Shown in pieces: positions 8,478-17,146 of a DNA stretch of 64,000 nucleotides. Made by a program: the position numbers and the translations under genes. Origin of the DNA: Candidatus Omnitrophota bacterium (GTDB lineage Bacteria; Omnitrophota; Gorgyraeia; 2-01-FULL-45-10); contig JBAZKM010000004.1 of assembly GCA_041650805.1 (NCBI GenBank), forward strand, positions 62,001 through 126,000, read 5' to 3'. Under the pieces are notes generated by a model. The model was given only the letters and a program-made list of their open reading frames with translations, was not told the DNA's origin and made no database searches. Numbering within the stretch: the stretch's first letter is position 1; each line of letters opens with the position of its first letter.

Positions 8478-9322
8478 CAGATTATCTCCTTTGCGTTAAA
8501 TACCGGCCCGTCCTTACAGACCATCTTGTATTCGTATTGGGTATTGGGTATAGGGTATCGGGTATCGGGTTTGGTAAATTGCGATCTGACTTTTACCGGA
8601 CAGCCGAGGCAGACTCCCACGCCGCAGGCCATCTTCTCTTCGAGCGAGACCTGGCAATCGGCGTTATGCGCCGCGGCGATCTTAGCTACCGCTTTCAACA
8701 TTGCGTTAGGACCGCAAGCGTATACGGTCCATGGTCCATGGTCGACGGTCGACAGTAAAGACCCTAAGATTTCAGTGATGAATCCTTTGCACCCTTCGCT
8801 CCCGTCTTCCGTTGAAACTAATGTTTCTATGCCAAGTTCTTTAAACTCTTTTTTGCAAATTAACTGTTTTTTTGTTTTTGCGCCTATTAAGGCGTATATT
8901 TTTTTACCGTGGGCCGTGGACTGTGGACTGTGGACTAATTTTTCTGCCAGCGCAACGAGCGGCGCGACCCCCATGCCGCCGGCGACGAGTACAACTGTGG
9001 ACCGTGGACTGTGGACTGTGGACTTAATGTCGAACCCTTTCCCCAGCGGCCCGATCACGTCGAGAAGCTCTCCCGGTTTACGCCTAGCCAATATCTCCGT
9101 GCCCTTGCCCACGACCTCATATAATATCTCGATCCCGCCCCTTATTATCCTGTGTACGCTGAAAGGCCTGCGAAGCAGCGGATCGACAGCGTCGGAAGGG
9201 CGCACCTCTATAAATTGGCCCGGTGCCGTCGCGCGCGCAAGATACGGCGCCCCGAGCCGCATCTTGTAGTACCGCGGCCCTGCCTTCCTGTTCTCCAGTA
9301 TCTTCGCGCTAAGTTGTCTCAT
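8474..9322 (-). CDS. pyrK: Dihydroorotate dehydrogenase B, electron transfer subunit, with repeat insertions
   Basis: The 282-residue subunit carries FAD and a [2Fe-2S] cluster and moves electrons from PyrD to NAD. The FAD motif RRPFSVH is near residue 51. The NAD-binding GGMGVAPL is near 115, YACGPNAML near 202, and the cluster cysteines are in CGVGVCLGCPVK plus a later Cys. Four stretches do not belong to the family: about residues 99-109, 129-138, 190-199 and 251-263. Each is encoded by a short tandem DNA repeat and sits between secondary-structure elements (for example STVHSPRST, STVDHGPWT, TRYPIPNTQY). The core motifs are intact, so the enzyme is probably functional. Confidence 0.93.
   Translation of the reverse strand: MRQLSAKILENRKAGPRYYKMRLGAPYLARATAPGQFIEVRPSDAVDPLLRRPFSVHRIIRGGIEILYEVVGKGTEILARRKPGELLDVIGPLGKGFDIKSTVHSPRSTVVLVAGGMGVAPLVALAEKLVHSPQSTAHGKKIYALIGAKTKKQLICKKEFKELGIETLVSTEDGSEGCKGFITEILGSLLSTVDHGPWTVYACGPNAMLKAVAKIAAAHNADCQVSLEEKMACGVGVCLGCPVKVRSQFTKPDTRYPIPNTQYEYKMVCKDGPVFNAKEIIW
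8534..8569. repeat. GGGTATC-type 7-nt array inside pyrK
   Basis: Degenerate tandem units of GGGTATT/GGGTATA/GGGTATC lie in frame in pyrK (residues about 251-263). The same family recurs twice in the giant gene at 35518-35551 (reverse complement) and 36701-36735. Confidence 0.8.
8726..8753. repeat. GGTCCAT/GGTCGAC 7-nt array inside pyrK
   Basis: Four 7-nt units (two GGTCCAT, two GGTCGAC) lie just before the YACGP motif. They are read without a stop in the pyrK frame. Confidence 0.82.
8907..8936. repeat. GTGGACT-type 7-nt array inside pyrK
   Basis: Tandem units of the GTGGACT type encode VHSPQSTAHG in pyrK (residues about 129-138) between two core strands. Confidence 0.82.
8995..9024. repeat. 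GTGGACT-type 7-nt array inside pyrK
   Basis: Four 7-nt units encode STVHSPRST in pyrK (residues about 99-109), just before the NAD-binding GGMGVAPL motif. Confidence 0.82.
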
Positions 9323-9325
9323 ATT

Positions 9326-10558
9326 TCAGAAAAAGCTCAGCTGCTTCTCGGGGTCTTCCTCGCCCTTCCTGAAGACACCCACCTTCCCGTATTCCCCGTC
9401 GTAACCGGGCATTATCTCCACTTCCCCTTTGCGCGTGTTCATGATCCCTTTCGCTATCTTCGCGGGGCATCTCTCTTTCAACTCTTCTTCGGGGGCATCG
9501 AGCAGTATCGCGAACTCGTTCCCGAAATTCTTTATCATCTGGAAATACTCCTTCTCCACGGTCATCGAATCGGGGCTGAAGCCGAGCGCGTCGCCGATGA
9601 TCTCGGCGAGCGGCACCATGCTCTTGAAAGGCGGGCTCGACTCCGACACGAAGCCCTCCGGCCTGTCGGCAAGGCCCTCGAGCCGGTGGAGGACGCCTAT
9701 CGTTACCGGCTTGCCGCATACGGGACACTTATTATTCACCCTCATCGCCTCTTTCGGCTCCAGGCGTGTCTTGCATACCCTGTGGCCGTCCCAGTGGTAT
9801 TTACCCTCCTCCGGGAAGAACTCTATGGTGTAGAGAAATCTCGACCTGTCTTTCTTCTTCAATATATCTATGAGCTCCTTATACCCGAACCTCGTCTTAA
9901 AGACATTTGCCTCTCTCCCTATTTTGGAAGGCGAATGGGAATCGGAATTCGAGGTGAGGCAGAACCTGTCAAGCTTTGACCATCTCCAGTTCATGGCCGG
10001 GTCGCTGGAGAGGCCCGTCTCTATCGAAAATACCTTGGGCGTCTCCGCCTCGAAGCACTCCTCGGGGGAGTCAAACCCGGAATTCGAGCCGAATATGCTG
10101 AAGTGCGGCGTCCACGCGTGGCTCGGCACGACGAATATATCGGGATCTATGGCAGTGAGGAGGCGCACCATCCTGTCGCACTCCAGTGCCAGTATGGGCC
10201 GCCCGTCGCTCGCGAGGTCGCCGTATTCGCCTACGGCCCTGTTTATCTCTTCGACGGCATTGAAGCTGGGCGCGAATATTATATTATGGACCTTCCGGGT
10301 CCTGCCCGCCTTGAAGTATATATTGGACACCTCGGCCGTAAGGATGAAATATACGCCGTCATGAAGATAGATGCCGTACTCGGTCTCCTGGAGCTTGTTC
10401 TTCAGCTCCGAAAGCCACATGGGGTGGGTGAAGTCGCCGGTGCCGAGCATCGACATCCCTTTTATCTTAGCCCACCTGGCAAGCGATGCCAGCTCCATCT
10501 CCCTGGATGTGGCGCGCGAGTATTTCGAGTGTATGTGGAAGTCGGCTATGAACGGCAT
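9326..10558 (-). CDS. Endonuclease Q-like PHP-domain DNA repair nuclease
   Basis: The 410-residue protein has an N-terminal PHP metal centre (ADFHIHSKYSRA) and further metal ligands in TGDFTHP, VPSHAWTP and SNSDSHSPSK. Near residue 282 a CPVCGKPVTIGVLHR zinc-binding segment is typical of endonuclease Q, which nicks DNA 5' of uracil, hypoxanthine and other deaminated bases. The protein ends in EKQLSFF, which resembles the bacterial beta-clamp-binding pentapeptide QL(S/D)LF. It lies between pyrC and pyrK with gaps of a few bases, so it is a bona fide member of the pyrimidine operon. The exact substrate is inferred from the family. Confidence 0.85.
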   Translation of the reverse strand: MPFIADFHIHSKYSRATSREMELASLARWAKIKGMSMLGTGDFTHPMWLSELKNKLQETEYGIYLHDGVYFILTAEVSNIYFKAGRTRKVHNIIFAPSFNAVEEINRAVGEYGDLASDGRPILALECDRMVRLLTAIDPDIFVVPSHAWTPHFSIFGSNSGFDSPEECFEAETPKVFSIETGLSSDPAMNWRWSKLDRFCLTSNSDSHSPSKIGREANVFKTRFGYKELIDILKKKDRSRFLYTIEFFPEEGKYHWDGHRVCKTRLEPKEAMRVNNKCPVCGKPVTIGVLHRLEGLADRPEGFVSESSPPFKSMVPLAEIIGDALGFSPDSMTVEKEYFQMIKNFGNEFAILLDAPEEELKERCPAKIAKGIMNTRKGEVEIMPGYDGEYGKVGVFRKGEEDPEKQLSFF

Positions 10559-10565
10559 CGTCGTC

Positions 10566-11849
10566 TCATATCTTCCCGTCTTTCACGGCAGGCCGGCCGC
10601 CGGCAAAGACGTGCGTGACCTGTGACCTCAATCTCCAGCCGATGAAAGGAGAATTTTTCGATCTTGATTCTATCGAATCTCTGGCATAGACGTATTCCCC
10701 GGCGGGGTCGATCACTACCACATCTGCCGGGCTTCCCTTTTCCAGCGTCCCTGCCGTAAGGCCGAGAAGCTTCGCCGGGTTGAGCGACATCTTCTCGATA
10801 AGCCCCGGCCACGAGATGATGCCTTTATCCACAAGCTCCATCACAGAAATGCTGAGAGCGGTCTCAAGGCCGATTATGCCGAACGGCGCGAAGTCGAACT
10901 CGACGTCCTTCTCGCTATCCGTGTGAGGGGCATGGTCCGTCGCGATCACGTCGATCGTGCCGTCGCCCAGGCCTCTCTTCACCGCCTCGACATCGTCTCC
11001 GGTCCTTAAGGGAGGGTTCATCTTCGTATTGGTATCATACGTGACGCAGCACCCGTCTGTCAGCGCAAAATAATGCGGGGCCGTCTCTGCGCTCACCTTC
11101 AGGCCCTCCTTCTTCGCCTTCCTTATAAGCTCTACGGACTCCTTACAGCTGACGTGGGCTATATGCAGTGGGGACGATGCCCTGCCGGCCAGTTCGAGGT
11201 CCCTCTTCACCCTCTCGTATTCGGCCCTGCGCGGTATCCCCTTAAGCCCCATCTTCGTAGATATGAAACCTTCGTTCACGACACCTTTGCCCGATATCTT
11301 CCTGTCTTCGCAGTGCACTATCACAAGGACCGAGTTCTTGCCGGCGTCCTTTAGCGCTTCCAGCATGAGGGCCCCGTCATCGACGGACGAGCCGTCGTCC
11401 GATATCGCAACTATCCCTTCTTTCTTCATGCCGCCTATATCGGCTAATTCCTTCCCCGCCCTCTTTAAGGTTATCGCGCCGACCATAACGACCCTTGCCA
11501 TGGCGTCTCTCTTTATGGCAGCCGAGAGCTCCTTCACCGCTTCAGGGCTGTCTATGGCCGGGTCGGTATTGGGCATGCATGCGACGGCCGTAAAACCGCC
11601 GCGCAGGGCTGCGCGGGTCCCCGTCAGGATCGTCTCCTCGTCCTCCCTGCCGGGCTCCCTCAGGTGTACGTGCATGTCGACAAACCCGGGTGCTACTATC
11701 CTGCCGGAGGCGTCTATGACCTCGCCCCCGTTTATTTTCAAACCCTTCCCGACGGCTTCGATCTTTCCGCCGGAGATGACTATATCAGAAACGGCGTCTA
11801 TCTTATTCTTAGGGTCGATGACCCGGCCGCTCTTTATCAGATATTTCAT
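10566..11849 (-). CDS. pyrC: Dihydroorotase
   Basis: The 427-residue amidohydrolase cyclises carbamoyl-aspartate to dihydroorotate. HVHLREPG gives the HxH metal ligands, TDHAPH near residue 300 is the class I signature, and AHVSCKESVE supplies another His. I start at the ATG at 11849, which overlaps the pyrB stop as ATGA and gives the family N-terminus MKYLIKSGRVIDP. A longer frame upstream only overlaps pyrB and has no support. Confidence 0.95.
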   Translation of the reverse strand: MKYLIKSGRVIDPKNKIDAVSDIVISGGKIEAVGKGLKINGGEVIDASGRIVAPGFVDMHVHLREPGREDEETILTGTRAALRGGFTAVACMPNTDPAIDSPEAVKELSAAIKRDAMARVVMVGAITLKRAGKELADIGGMKKEGIVAISDDGSSVDDGALMLEALKDAGKNSVLVIVHCEDRKISGKGVVNEGFISTKMGLKGIPRRAEYERVKRDLELAGRASSPLHIAHVSCKESVELIRKAKKEGLKVSAETAPHYFALTDGCCVTYDTNTKMNPPLRTGDDVEAVKRGLGDGTIDVIATDHAPHTDSEKDVEFDFAPFGIIGLETALSISVMELVDKGIISWPGLIEKMSLNPAKLLGLTAGTLEKGSPADVVVIDPAGEYVYARDSIESRSKNSPFIGWRLRSQVTHVFAGGRPAVKDGKI

Positions 11850-12787
11850 GATACCTCTTTTGCCGTAGCGACAAGGTAAAGGACCGCCATCCTCACCGCT
11901 ATGCCGTTCGTGACCTGTTCCAGTATCACGGAATTGGCCCCGTCGGCCACCTCGCTCGACATCTCTACCCCGCGGTTTATGGGGCCGGGGTGCATGACGA
12001 CGATATCCTTCTTGCACTTTTTGAGCCTCTCTACGGTGAGGCCGTACTGTTTGAAATATTCCAGCTTCGACGGGAAGGCGAGCGCTTCATCCCGCTCGAA
12101 CTGCATCCTGAGGACGTTGACGGCATCGGCGCATTTGAGCGCGTCGTCTATATCGTGCGTCACCCGCACCCCCATCTTATCTATGCCGGGCGGTATGAGC
12201 ATCTCCGGGGCGCATACGGTGACGCGGGCGCCCAGTTTCGTCAGACCCCATATATTTGACCTGGCGACCCGGGAGTGGGAGATGTCGCCCACTATGCTCA
12301 CGTTGAGGCCTTCGATCCTGCCCAGTTTCGACTTCAGGGTGAACATATCGAGAAGCGCCTGGGTAGGATGCTCGTGCCATCCGTCGCCGGCGTTCACCAC
12401 GCTCGACTTCACCGCGCGCGAGAGGATGTTGGGGGCGCCGGAACAGTTATGCCTGACCACTATTATATCTATCCTTAGGGCTTCTATATTCCTGCCCGTG
12501 TCTATGAGCGTCTCGCCCTTCCTCACGCTCGACGATTCCACCTCTATATTTATGACGTCGGCCGAAAGCCGCTTTGCGGCGAGCTCGAAACTTGTGCGCG
12601 TCCTAGTCGACGGTTCATAGAAGAGGTTGACGACGGTCTTGCCGCGTAGCGCCGGCACCTTCTTTATCTGGCGCGTCGTGACCTCCTTGAAGCTCCCGGC
12701 GGTATAAAGTATATGCTCTATCTCTTCCCTCGACAGCTCTTCGAGCCCCAGGAGGTCCTTCCTTGTCCAGACCATCTTTTTTTCCAT
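11846..12787 (-). CDS. pyrB: Aspartate carbamoyltransferase catalytic subunit
   Basis: The 313-residue enzyme makes carbamoyl-aspartate. The carbamoyl-phosphate signature EPSTRTRTSFELAAKRL and HPTQALLDMFTL are present. The ATG at 12787 shares one base with the pyrR stop (TAATG) and follows GAGAAGG, so it is preferred over the in-frame ATG upstream. No pyrI regulatory subunit is present, which fits control by PyrR attenuation. Confidence 0.95.
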   Translation of the reverse strand: MEKKMVWTRKDLLGLEELSREEIEHILYTAGSFKEVTTRQIKKVPALRGKTVVNLFYEPSTRTRTSFELAAKRLSADVINIEVESSSVRKGETLIDTGRNIEALRIDIIVVRHNCSGAPNILSRAVKSSVVNAGDGWHEHPTQALLDMFTLKSKLGRIEGLNVSIVGDISHSRVARSNIWGLTKLGARVTVCAPEMLIPPGIDKMGVRVTHDIDDALKCADAVNVLRMQFERDEALAFPSKLEYFKQYGLTVERLKKCKKDIVVMHPGPINRGVEMSSEVADGANSVILEQVTNGIAVRMAVLYLVATAKEVS

Positions 12788-13332
12788 TATACCTTCTCGC
12801 ATACGACCGCCTCATCGATCCCGTCCGTCTCCGACAACCGGACCTCGACGACTTCTTTGGGCGACGTGGGCACGTTCTTGCCCACATAGTCCGCCCGTAT
12901 CGGGAGCTCCCGGTGGCCCCTGTCGATCAGGACGGCGAGCTGTATCTGCCCGGGCCTCCCGAAATCTATGAGGGCATCGAGCGCGCACCGGACCGTCCTG
13001 CCCGTATAGAGGACGTCGTCCACCAGTATCAGCCGCTTCCCTTCGATGTCGAACGGTATCTCCGTGGCATGCACGACCGGCTGCTCCGAGGCCTGGGTGA
13101 GGTCATCCCTGTAGAGCGTGATGTCGAGGGCCCCTACCGGGGGCCTCTTCCCGGTGATCGCCTTTATGCTATCGGCAAGCCGTACGGCAAGGTGCGCCCC
13201 GCGGTTCTTGATCCCCACTATGGCGACATCTTCCAGCGGCCTGGCCTTCTCCACTATCTCGTGGGCGACCCTTTCAAGCGTCTTCGCCATAGAACCCTTG
13301 TCCAGTATCTTCGACTTCTCTTTAAGCGTCAT
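12787..13332 (-). CDS. pyrR: PyrR regulator / uracil phosphoribosyltransferase
   Basis: The 181-residue protein has the PRPP motif LILVDDVLYTGRTVRCALDAL and the family tail RGHRELPIRADYVGKN. PyrR binds pyr mRNA when UMP is high and promotes termination in the leader; many also have uracil phosphoribosyltransferase activity. It is the first gene of the operon, and its target is visible in the leader at 13411-13435. The start is ATG, preceded by GGTGG. Confidence 0.95.
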   Translation of the reverse strand: MTLKEKSKILDKGSMAKTLERVAHEIVEKARPLEDVAIVGIKNRGAHLAVRLADSIKAITGKRPPVGALDITLYRDDLTQASEQPVVHATEIPFDIEGKRLILVDDVLYTGRTVRCALDALIDFGRPGQIQLAVLIDRGHRELPIRADYVGKNVPTSPKEVVEVRLSETDGIDEAVVCEKV

Positions 13333-13351
13333 CTATCCACCCCATAGGCAT

Positions 13352-13384
13352 AAAAAAACCCGCCTCTCTCTTCGACAGGTGGGT
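13352..13384 (-). terminator. Attenuator terminator of the pyr operon
   Basis: ACCCACCT pairs with AGGCGGGT with one mismatch, followed by seven U on the minus strand. It lies between the PyrR-binding hairpin and the pyrR start. Confidence 0.8.
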
Positions 13385-13410
13385 CATATATTTCCATCTT
13401 TTTGCTCCTT

Positions 13411-13435
13411 TCCCGGCCTCTCAGGACCGGATTTA
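13411..13435 (-). promoter_or_regulatory. PyrR-binding loop in the pyr leader
   Basis: On the transcript strand, ATCCGGTCC-TGAGAGG-CCGG forms a hairpin that displays the GAGAGG-type loop typical of PyrR anti-antiterminators. It lies downstream of the promoter and upstream of the terminator, so PyrR-UMP binding should lower operon expression. Confidence 0.75.
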
Positions 13436-13465
13436 AAAGGGCCTATTTCGCCTGAAAACAATATT

Positions 13466-13494
13466 ATGCTACCATAACATACGGGCATTGTCAA
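13466..13494 (-). promoter_or_regulatory. Promoter of the pyr operon
   Basis: On the minus strand, a perfect TTGACA and TAGCAT are separated by 17 bp, about 30-55 nt upstream of the PyrR hairpin. Confidence 0.75.
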
Positions 13495-13530
13495 CTACTT
13501 TTTCCCTGCGCGCGGGCTCATGAAGGCATG

Positions 13531-14193
13531 TCAGATGATGACCACGAACTCTCCCTTTGGCTCTTTTGACCCAAAGTGTTCTATTGCGGCGCTCACTTTA
13601 CCCCTGATAAGTTCTTCGAATTTCTTGGTCAACTCCCTGGCCAGCACTATCTCGACATCGCCGTAGACCTCGAGTATATCGGCCAGGAGCCTGGCGATCC
13701 TGTGCGGCGACTCGTAGAGGATGACGGTCCTCCCTTCGCTCTGTAATCTGGCCAGCTGGTTCTTCCTCTTTATGGGTTTATTTGACAGGAACCCTTCGAA
13801 CGTGAACGCGTTGGTCGGTTTACCCGATATCGTAAGGGCCGCCACAAGGCCTGAAGGGCCGGGTATGGGCACGACCGGGATATTCTCCCCTATAGCCAGT
13901 CGTATTATGCTGTAACCGGGGTCCGAAATGCCGGGCGTGCCGGCATCAGAGACGAGGGCGACGGACTTCCCCTCTTTCAATAACCCTATGATATAGTCGG
14001 CCTTCCGCACCTTATTGTATTCGAAGTAGCTCGTGGTGGGGGTCTTTATCTGGTACCTCTCCAGCAATATCCTGGTGTGGCGGGTGTCTTCGGCGGCTAT
14101 CATGTAGACCGACTTCAACGTCTCGATCGCCCGGAGCGTGATATCCCCGAGATTACCGATAGGAGTAGCGACGATGTATAACGTACCGGGCAT
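13531..14193 (-). CDS. rsmI: 16S rRNA 2'-O-ribose cytidine methyltransferase
   Basis: The 220-residue SAM-dependent enzyme methylates C1402 of 16S rRNA. The family signature PIGNLGDITLRA is at the N-terminus. AAEDTRHTRILLERY, SDAGTPGISDPG and YESPHRIA follow in the usual order. It is shorter than E. coli RsmI (286) but carries the complete tetrapyrrole-methylase-type domain. No clear ribosome-binding site precedes the ATG, because a palindromic repeat fills that position. Confidence 0.93.
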   Translation of the reverse strand: MPGTLYIVATPIGNLGDITLRAIETLKSVYMIAAEDTRHTRILLERYQIKTPTTSYFEYNKVRKADYIIGLLKEGKSVALVSDAGTPGISDPGYSIIRLAIGENIPVVPIPGPSGLVAALTISGKPTNAFTFEGFLSNKPIKRKNQLARLQSEGRTVILYESPHRIARLLADILEVYGDVEIVLARELTKKFEELIRGKVSAAIEHFGSKEPKGEFVVII

Positions 14194-14195
14194 AG

Positions 14196-14270
14196 TTAGT
14201 TAGGGGTTTGGGGTTAGGAGCTTGGAGTGTTGGGAATTCTTCTCCCAACCCCATACTCCTAACTCCCGAC
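14196..14270. repeat. Inverted repeat between glmS and rsmI
   Basis: The segment starting near 14212 (GTTAGGAG ... TTGGGA) is mirrored by TCCCAA ... CTCCTAAC, with extra tandem GGGGTTTGGGGTTAG-like units on the left. It fills the whole intergenic space and is built like the other dispersed array hairpins in the window. Confidence 0.65.
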
Positions 14271-14272
14271 TA

Positions 14273-16132
14273 TCATTCAACCGTCACCGATTTCGCCAGG
14301 TTCCGGGGCTGGTCGATATCGTATCCGAACTCTTTGGCGACGTAATACGCCAGAAGCTGCAAAGGTATGACCACGAGAAGCGGGGAGAAGAGCTCATCTA
14401 TCCTGGGGACCTCTATCAGGTAATTTATCTTGTGATGGAGTATCTCTTTGTCCCCCTCCGTAGCTATGGCTATGACTATCCCGCCGCGCGCCTTTATCTC
14501 CTGTATGTTGGAGAGCATCTTATCATAGGTCTTCGACCGGACCGCGATACAGACGACCCATGGGTTTTCATCTATGAGCGCTATCGGGCCGTGCTTCATC
14601 TCTCCGGCGGGGTAACCCTCGGCGCTTATATAGGATATCTCTTTCAGTTTCAGCGCCCCTTCGAGCGCGTTTGGATAGTTTATGTTCCTCGCCAGGTACA
14701 GGAAACATGACTTATTCTGTTTCTCTATATAATACCGCTTGAATTCTTCCGCATAAGCCGCGATCGTATGATAATCCGACTTATACTCGAGGAGTATCTC
14801 TTCCATGAGACCGGGCGCTTTCCTGAACTCCCTGAGCAGGGACTTGTGCCTTGAAGGGGGGATCGTCTTCCGCAGCCGTGCCAGATAGAGAGTGACGAGA
14901 TACAGGATGGCCAGCTGCGCCGTATACGCCTTTGTGGATGCGACCGCTATCTCCGGCCCGGCGTGCGTGTATATGACCCCGTCCGATTCGCGCGCGATCG
15001 AGCTCCCCACCACATTGCATATAGCAAGAGTCTTCGCGCCTCTTTCCCTGGCCCTCCTCTGGGCCGCAAGGGTATCGGCCGTCTCGCCCGACTGCGATAT
15101 TATGATGACGAGCGTATCCTTGTCGACCACAGGATATTTGTACCGGAATTCGCTCGAGGTATCGACCATGCACGGTATCCCCAGGCACTCTTCGAGCATA
15201 TATTTGCCCGTCAGGCCGGCATGATAGGCGGTGCCGCAGGCGACTATGGCGATGCTCTTCAGGCGCTTCAGGTCCCATTCTTTTATTTTGAGCTCGTCAA
15301 ATGAGACCTCATCTTTTTTAACGCGTTCCCCTATGATCTTTTCGAGAATATCGCCCTGTTCGAATATCTCCTTCAGCATGAAATGGCGGTAACCCGCCTT
15401 CTCCGCCTGGCTGATGTCCCATGTGACCTTTGAGGGCTTTTTATAAACAACGTTGCCTGCCGAGTCCTTTACGATGACCTTTTCCTTCGTAGCGATAGCT
15501 ATCTGATGATTTTCCAGATATATGACATCTTTCGTATAATCGAGAAGGGCCGTCGGGTCGCTTGCGAGGAAATTCTCGTTTTGGCCTACGCCTACGATAA
15601 GGGGGGAGTCGCGGCGGGCCCCTACCAGCCTCCCGGGCTCGCCCTTGTGGATGACGGCGACGGCGTACGAACCGGTGAGTATCTTCACGACCTTCCTCAC
15701 CGTTTCTTCAAGGTCCCCTTTATAGAACTTTTCGATGAGGTGCGATATGACCTCGGTGTCGGTATCCGAGGTGAATTTATGCCCTTCTCTCAGGAGCGAC
15801 TTCTTGAGCTCCATGTAATTTTCTATGATGCCGTTGTGGACGACCGCGATATTTCCTTTGCAGTCGAGATGGGGGTGGGCATTCGTCTCATTAGGTATAC
15901 CGTGCGTCGCCCAGCGGGTGTGGCCGATCCCGAAAGTCCCGCCTATGGGCCGGGCGGTGAGGTCCTCTGCCAGGACCCTCAATTTCCCCTGCTTTTTATT
16001 GACGTAGATATCGCCGTCCTTAAAGATGGCGACGCCGGCCGAGTCGTACCCCCTGTATTCAAGGCGGGACAACCCTTTCATCAACACGTCCTGGGCCTTT
16101 CTCTCTCCTACGTACCCCACTATCCCGCACAT
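14273..16132 (-). CDS. glmS: Glutamine-fructose-6-phosphate aminotransferase (isomerising)
   Basis: The 619-residue enzyme makes glucosamine-6-phosphate for peptidoglycan and LPS. The N-terminal glutaminase domain starts MCGIVGYVGER, where Cys2 becomes the nucleophile after Met removal. Two SIS domains follow, with IISQSGETADTLAA and GPEIAVASTKAYTAQ. The C-terminus PRNLAKSVTVE is canonical. A strong GGAGGAG precedes the ATG. The gap to the upstream gene is only about 30 nt, too short for a glmS ribozyme. Confidence 0.97.
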   Translation of the reverse strand: MCGIVGYVGERKAQDVLMKGLSRLEYRGYDSAGVAIFKDGDIYVNKKQGKLRVLAEDLTARPIGGTFGIGHTRWATHGIPNETNAHPHLDCKGNIAVVHNGIIENYMELKKSLLREGHKFTSDTDTEVISHLIEKFYKGDLEETVRKVVKILTGSYAVAVIHKGEPGRLVGARRDSPLIVGVGQNENFLASDPTALLDYTKDVIYLENHQIAIATKEKVIVKDSAGNVVYKKPSKVTWDISQAEKAGYRHFMLKEIFEQGDILEKIIGERVKKDEVSFDELKIKEWDLKRLKSIAIVACGTAYHAGLTGKYMLEECLGIPCMVDTSSEFRYKYPVVDKDTLVIIISQSGETADTLAAQRRARERGAKTLAICNVVGSSIARESDGVIYTHAGPEIAVASTKAYTAQLAILYLVTLYLARLRKTIPPSRHKSLLREFRKAPGLMEEILLEYKSDYHTIAAYAEEFKRYYIEKQNKSCFLYLARNINYPNALEGALKLKEISYISAEGYPAGEMKHGPIALIDENPWVVCIAVRSKTYDKMLSNIQEIKARGGIVIAIATEGDKEILHHKINYLIEVPRIDELFSPLLVVIPLQLLAYYVAKEFGYDIDQPRNLAKSVTVE

Positions 16133-16162
16133 GATCTCGCGCCTCCTCCTGCCTGTATATGC

Positions 16163-17146
16163 CTATGCGGCCCTGGCGGCCGCCTTCTTATTGATCTGAG
16201 TGCGCCAGTAATTCAGGATATCCTCTAGCGTCTTTTCGAACGGTATCTCCGGGCGCCACCCGGTCCTCTTCACGAACTTGGTGTTGTCACCCACGAGGAT
16301 AGGGACGTCGCTCGGACGCATCCTGTCGGGGTCTCTCTTTACGGAGAAGCCCTTTTTGGAAAACCTCTTCAGTATACCCAGCACCTGCTGTATGGTATAC
16401 CCCCTGCCTGAGCATATGTTATATACTTCGCCCGGCTCCCCCTTTTCAAGAGCAAGCCAGTACCCGCGCACTATATCGCGGACATCGCTGAAATCCCTTA
16501 CGGCCGAAAGGTTCCCGACGCTGATCTCCGGCCTTTGCAGGCCCGCCTCTATCTTCGCTATCTGATACGCAAAATTGGAGGAGACGAAGACCTCTCCGCG
16601 CCTGGGCCCGGTATGGTTAAAGGCGCGTGTCCGCACTATCTTCAGGCCGTAACTCTTATGGTACTGGTACCCGAGAAGGTCCTGGCCGACCTTGGAGACG
16701 GCATACGGGGAAAGCGGGTGGAGAAGCGTCTTTTCGTTTATGGGTATCTCTTCTTTCCTGACCTCACCGTACTCTTCGCTCGACCCGGCTATCTGGATGA
16801 GCGGGTCTATCTTCAGTTGCCGCACCGCCTCAAATATATTAAGCTCCCCTATTATATTGGTGTCTATCGTCTCGCTCGGCGCGTTCCAGGAAGTCGGGAC
16901 GAAGCTCTGGGCCGCCAGGTGGAATATCATATTTGGTCTTATCTCGCCTATGATCTCGCGCACGCTGGAAAAATCTTTGACATCGCATTCTTTGATGGTG
17001 ACCCTGTCCTTGAGGAACTCGATATTGTCCATCTTTGAACGCCACCTCTTTATGCCGAATATCTGCACGTCCTTCCTGCCGAGCAGGAACTCGGCCAGGT
17101 GGCTCCCGGCAAATCCCGTGATACCGGTTATGAGACAGCGTGTCAT
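16163..17146 (-). CDS. GDP-mannose 4,6-dehydratase-like NAD(P)-dependent sugar epimerase/dehydratase
   Basis: The 327-residue extended short-chain dehydrogenase has the nucleotide-binding motif GITGFAGSHLAEFL, the active-site SPYAVSKVGQDLL (Y-x3-K) and an upstream Ser in GSSEEYG. NHTGPRRGEVFVSSNFAYQI is typical of GDP-mannose 4,6-dehydratases and GDP-4-keto-6-deoxymannose reductases. It would act on a GDP-sugar for surface polysaccharide; the exact substrate is not clear. Its ATG overlaps the lipoprotein stop (ATGA). glmS follows, so the operon groups envelope sugar genes. Confidence 0.88.
   Translation of the reverse strand: MTRCLITGITGFAGSHLAEFLLGRKDVQIFGIKRWRSKMDNIEFLKDRVTIKECDVKDFSSVREIIGEIRPNMIFHLAAQSFVPTSWNAPSETIDTNIIGELNIFEAVRQLKIDPLIQIAGSSEEYGEVRKEEIPINEKTLLHPLSPYAVSKVGQDLLGYQYHKSYGLKIVRTRAFNHTGPRRGEVFVSSNFAYQIAKIEAGLQRPEISVGNLSAVRDFSDVRDIVRGYWLALEKGEPGEVYNICSGRGYTIQQVLGILKRFSKKGFSVKRDPDRMRPSDVPILVGDNTKFVKRTGWRPEIPFEKTLEDILNYWRTQINKKAAARAA

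Noticed and set aside
16133..16162. glmS ribozyme
   Set aside because: Only 30 nt separate glmS from the gene upstream, too little for the ribozyme.
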